Source of the DNA: Rhodobacteraceae bacterium 63075 | Lineage (GTDB): Bacteria > Pseudomonadota > Alphaproteobacteria > Rhodobacterales > Rhodobacteraceae | NCBI GenBank assembly: GCA_003417655.1 | Contig: QVMW01000013.1 | Location: 1-64,000, forward strand | Reading direction: 5' to 3' | DNA: 64,000 bases | Shown: piece after piece, positions 61,772 to 64,000 of the stretch | Layout of the letters: each line of letters starts with the position of its first letter | Position numbering within the stretch: position 1 is the stretch's first letter | Made by a program: the position numbers and the translations under genes | Notes under the pieces: model-generated | The model's input: the letters and a program-made list of their open reading frames with translations, nothing else | Databases searched by the model: none | Told to the model about the DNA's origin: nothing

Positions 61772-62464
61772 TCAGTCCTCAAAGAGTTCACTCTGGCCTT
61801 CCGCGCTTTCTTCCTCGGCATCTTCATCGCCCTCGCCGAGGGCCGGCATGGCGCTCGGCGGTGGCCTGTTGTCGAGAAGCCCGGCGGAGCGCAGCTCCTT
61901 GAGGCCCGGCAGGTCCCGCGCGGATTCGAGTCCGAAATGATCGAGGAAGTCCTGCGTGACCACGAATGTCACGGGCCGGCCCGGTGTCATCTTGCGCCGC
62001 CCGAACCGGATCCACTCCATCTCGAGGAGCTGGTCGACCGTGCCGCGGCTCACGCTCACACCCCTGATCTCCTCGATCTCGGCCCGGGTGATGGGCTGGT
62101 GATAGGCGATGATCGCCAGCGTCTCGATCGCCGCGCGGCTGAGCTTGCGGGTCTCGACCGTTTCCTTCTGCATCAGGAACGACAGGTCCGGCGCGGTGCG
62201 CATCGCCCAGGCATCGCCCACCTTGACGAGATTGACCCCGCGCCCCTCGTAGCGCTTCTTGAGATGCACGAGCGCTTCGGCGGCATCGGAGCCATGCGGC
62301 ATCCGGCTGTTGAGCTCCTTCACGCTCACGGGCTCGGCGCTCGCGAACAGGATCGCCTCGACCATCCGTTCCTGCTCGCCGATGGGCGGGGCTTCGAAAA
62401 GGCTTTCCTCCTGCCCCGTTCCTTCCCCCGTCTCTTCCCCGGTCTGCTGGCTATCTTCACTCAT
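61772..62464 (-). CDS. scpB: Segregation and condensation protein B
   Basis: A 230-residue kleisin-associated winged-helix protein of the SMC condensin complex. The core MVEAILFASAEPVSVKEL, ETLAIIAYHQPITRAEIEEI and FVVTQDFLDHFGL is diagnostic; both ends are acidic and low in complexity. It overlaps scpA by 4 bp (ATGA). In many Rhodobacterales tat genes follow; here a 47-codon gene and dcd follow instead. Confidence 0.94.
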   Translation of the reverse strand: MSEDSQQTGEETGEGTGQEESLFEAPPIGEQERMVEAILFASAEPVSVKELNSRMPHGSDAAEALVHLKKRYEGRGVNLVKVGDAWAMRTAPDLSFLMQKETVETRKLSRAAIETLAIIAYHQPITRAEIEEIRGVSVSRGTVDQLLEMEWIRFGRRKMTPGRPVTFVVTQDFLDHFGLESARDLPGLKELRSAGLLDNRPPPSAMPALGEGDEDAEEESAEGQSELFED

Positions 62465-63255
62465 GGCTCTTCCTTCCGGCGCAGCTCGATCGGCGCGAAT
62501 GTCTCGGACTGGCGCAGCTCCACGCGCCCCTCTTTCACCAGCTCCAGCGAGGCGGCGAATGTCGAGGCCGTCGCGGAGCGGATGCGCGCCGGGTCCTTGT
62601 CCCAACCCTCTGGAATGTAGCTTGAAATATCCGTCCACTTGCCAGCGAACCCGATCAGCCCGCGCAGCCGCTCCAGCGCGTGTTCCAGCGTGAAGACCGC
62701 GTCGCGGTCCATGACATAGGGGCGGAACTCATCCCGGGTGCGCAGGCGCGAATAGGCCTGCATGAGATCCAGAAGCGTGGCGGTATAAGTGACTTTCTTC
62801 ACCCGCTCGACGCTTTCGGGGATGCCGCGCGCGAAGAAATCACGCCCGAGCCTGTCTCGCGCCATGAGCCTTGCAGCCACGTCCCGCATGGCCTGAAGGC
62901 GCTCGAGCTGGAAGGCCAGGTGTGCCGCCAGCTCCTCGCCGCTCGGCCCCTCCTCCTCGGGATCGGGCGGCAGGAGCAGGCGCGACTTGAGAAAGGCCAG
63001 CCAGGCCGCCATGACGAGATAGTCCGCCGCCAGCTCGATCCGCAAGGACTTGGCGCGCTCGACGAATGCCAGGTATTGCTGGGCCAGTTCGAGAATGGAG
63101 ATCTTCGTGAGATCCACCTTCTGGGTGCGTCCGAGCGTGAGCAACACATCGAGCGGCCCTTCGAACCCGTCCACATCGACAATCAGCGCCTCGGCATCGA
63201 GACGTTCGGCAACCGAGATTACTTCTGCGCTTTCTTCGAATTCATCTTCAGCCAT
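62461..63255 (-). CDS. scpA: Segregation and condensation protein A (kleisin)
   Basis: A 264-residue kleisin bridging SMC heads. The N-terminal FEGPLDVLLTLGRTQKVDL and ISILELAQQYL, and SAADYLVMAAWLAFLKSRLLL-like segment with C-terminal winged helix are as in ScpA. The start at ATG 63253-63255 gives an 8-bp overlap with nagZ, in keeping with the tight nagZ-scpA-scpB arrangement; an ATG 12 bp further upstream is possible. Confidence 0.94.
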   Translation of the reverse strand: MAEDEFEESAEVISVAERLDAEALIVDVDGFEGPLDVLLTLGRTQKVDLTKISILELAQQYLAFVERAKSLRIELAADYLVMAAWLAFLKSRLLLPPDPEEEGPSGEELAAHLAFQLERLQAMRDVAARLMARDRLGRDFFARGIPESVERVKKVTYTATLLDLMQAYSRLRTRDEFRPYVMDRDAVFTLEHALERLRGLIGFAGKWTDISSYIPEGWDKDPARIRSATASTFAASLELVKEGRVELRQSETFAPIELRRKEEP

Positions 63256-64000
63256 GTAGGCGCCCATTGAGCAGCGCCTTAAGCTCCTCTTCCAGAGCTG
63301 AAATGTCAACATCATCGGGGGCTGTGCGCCACTTCAGCGCGGCGTCGGCACGGGCCAGCGCGGCATCACTCATCTCTCCTGCCGCCTCGGCAACGACGCG
63401 GCGCTGGGCCAGCGTTCCGTTGCAATGCAAGATCACGTCGCAGCCCGCATCGAGCGCGGCGCGGCCGAGCGCCCCGAGGTCTCCGCTCAGGGCCTTCATC
63501 GAGATGTCGTCGGTCATGATCAGGCCCTCGAAGCCGATCTCTTCGCGGATCATGTCCATCACGGGCTTGCTGAGCGTGGCCGGCGCAGCGTCCAGCGCGG
63601 GATAGCGGATATGCGCGGTCATGCCCATGGGCAGATCGTTCAGCGCCTTGAAGGGCGCGAAATCCTGCTCCCTCAGGCTGTCCAGCGCCGCATCGACGCT
63701 CGGCAGCTCGCAATGGCTGTCCGCCGTCGCACGTCCATGTCCCGGGATATGCTTGGCAACGGGAAGAACACCACCATCGAGCATGCCCTCGGCAGCGGCA
63801 CACGCATTGGCACAAATCTGCTTCACATCAGTGCCATAGCAGCGATTCTTCAGGAAGGCATGGGTCTCATCGAAGCCGATGTCGAGCATCGGCGCGCAAT
63901 TGCTGTCGACCCCCGCGCGGCGCAGCTCATGGGCAATGATCCGGAAGCGCAGGTAGAAGCTGCGCGCCGCCTGCGCCCCGGCCCGCTGCGCCTGTTCCAG
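63248..64000 (-). CDS. nagZ: Beta-N-acetylhexosaminidase, N-terminus beyond window
   Basis: The C-terminal 250 residues of a family GH3 enzyme that removes GlcNAc from muropeptides in peptidoglycan recycling. The substrate loop KHIPGHGRATADSH and the nucleophile region MTDDISMKA are present, with NCAPMLDIG upstream. The frame is open to the right edge of the window (first visible residues LEQAQRAGAQAARSFY). It overlaps scpA by 8 bp. Confidence 0.95.
   Translation of the reverse strand: MEQAQRAGAQAARSFYLRFRIIAHELRRAGVDSNCAPMLDIGFDETHAFLKNRCYGTDVKQICANACAAAEGMLDGGVLPVAKHIPGHGRATADSHCELPSVDAALDSLREQDFAPFKALNDLPMGMTAHIRYPALDAAPATLSKPVMDMIREEIGFEGLIMTDDISMKALSGDLGALGRAALDAGCDVILHCNGTLAQRRVVAEAAGEMSDAALARADAALKWRTAPDDVDISALEEELKALLNGRLHG

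Overview
The window looks like a chromosomal segment of a GC-rich marine alphaproteobacterium of the Rhodobacterales (Roseobacter group). The evidence is a DMSP demethylase gene (dmdA) beside acuI, a circularly permuted two-piece tmRNA gene, the alphaproteobacterial long-form dCTP deaminase, the ATP synthase zeta inhibitor, the neighbourhood DUF177-rpmF-plsX-fabH-ihfA-merR-tRNA-Pro, and alphaproteobacterial GTTC-N7-GTTC and RpoE/ECF11-like promoter motifs. Gene density is high, genes commonly overlap by 4 bp, and I see no prophage, IS element, CRISPR array, rRNA or integrative element.

Layout. 1-2.5 kb: a LigD-type end-joining enzyme divided into three overlapping genes (phosphoesterase, ligase, polymerase; the last runs off the left edge). 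2.7 kb: tRNA-Ser. 2.9-11.6 kb: a leftward series phr-cfa-trgA-trgB-cysK-mscS-alaX with an RpoE-like promoter in front of phr, suggesting a photo-oxidative/tellurite stress unit. 11.6-15.7 kb: class V aminotransferase, BCCT osmolyte transporter, universal stress protein, HIT protein. 15.8-20.2 kb: DUF2182, DUF1326, dmdA and acuI (DMSP demethylation and acrylyl-CoA detoxification) facing a divergent FadR/GntR regulator across two identical TGTCAGACA sites. 20.3-25.1 kb: BLUF photoreceptor, tmRNA, chromate transporter, the tmRNA-tag adaptor SspB, fumarase, and two small genes. 25.2-29.9 kb: cytochrome P450 with an alpha/beta hydrolase, ccdA, tusA, and a proline-racemase-superfamily enzyme.

30-39 kb: RNase E, a DctB/DctD-type two-component pair whose regulator lacks GAFTGA, and the purine genes purC-purS-purQ with a zinc alcohol dehydrogenase gene lodged between purS and purQ. 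39-44.3 kb: zeta subunit, and the parts of a probably split cobalamin methionine synthase (homocysteine methyltransferase, corrinoid protein, DUF1638), interrupted by an SH3 protein gene and a radical SAM gene preceded by an SOS box. 44.4-52.4 kb: sufE, a lipoprotein, RNase D, a 148-bp inverted-repeat element, purN-purM, a sterol-desaturase-like protein, a tandemly duplicated small exported protein, tRNA(CAU), an AbrB-family membrane protein, and an SDR. 52.6-64 kb: uup, olsB, bamE, the DUF177/rpmF/plsX/fabH/ihfA/merR group, tRNA-Pro(GGG), dCTP deaminase, a 47-codon gene, scpB, scpA and nagZ (cut by the right edge).

The observations most worth following are the three-gene LigD, the DctD-like regulator without GAFTGA, the SOS-box radical SAM gene, the RpoE-like promoter embedded in a stop codon, the 148-bp inverted-repeat element, the dmdA operator region, and two clusters of three tandem hairpins. 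All functional statements rest on reading motifs and gene order; no searches were run.
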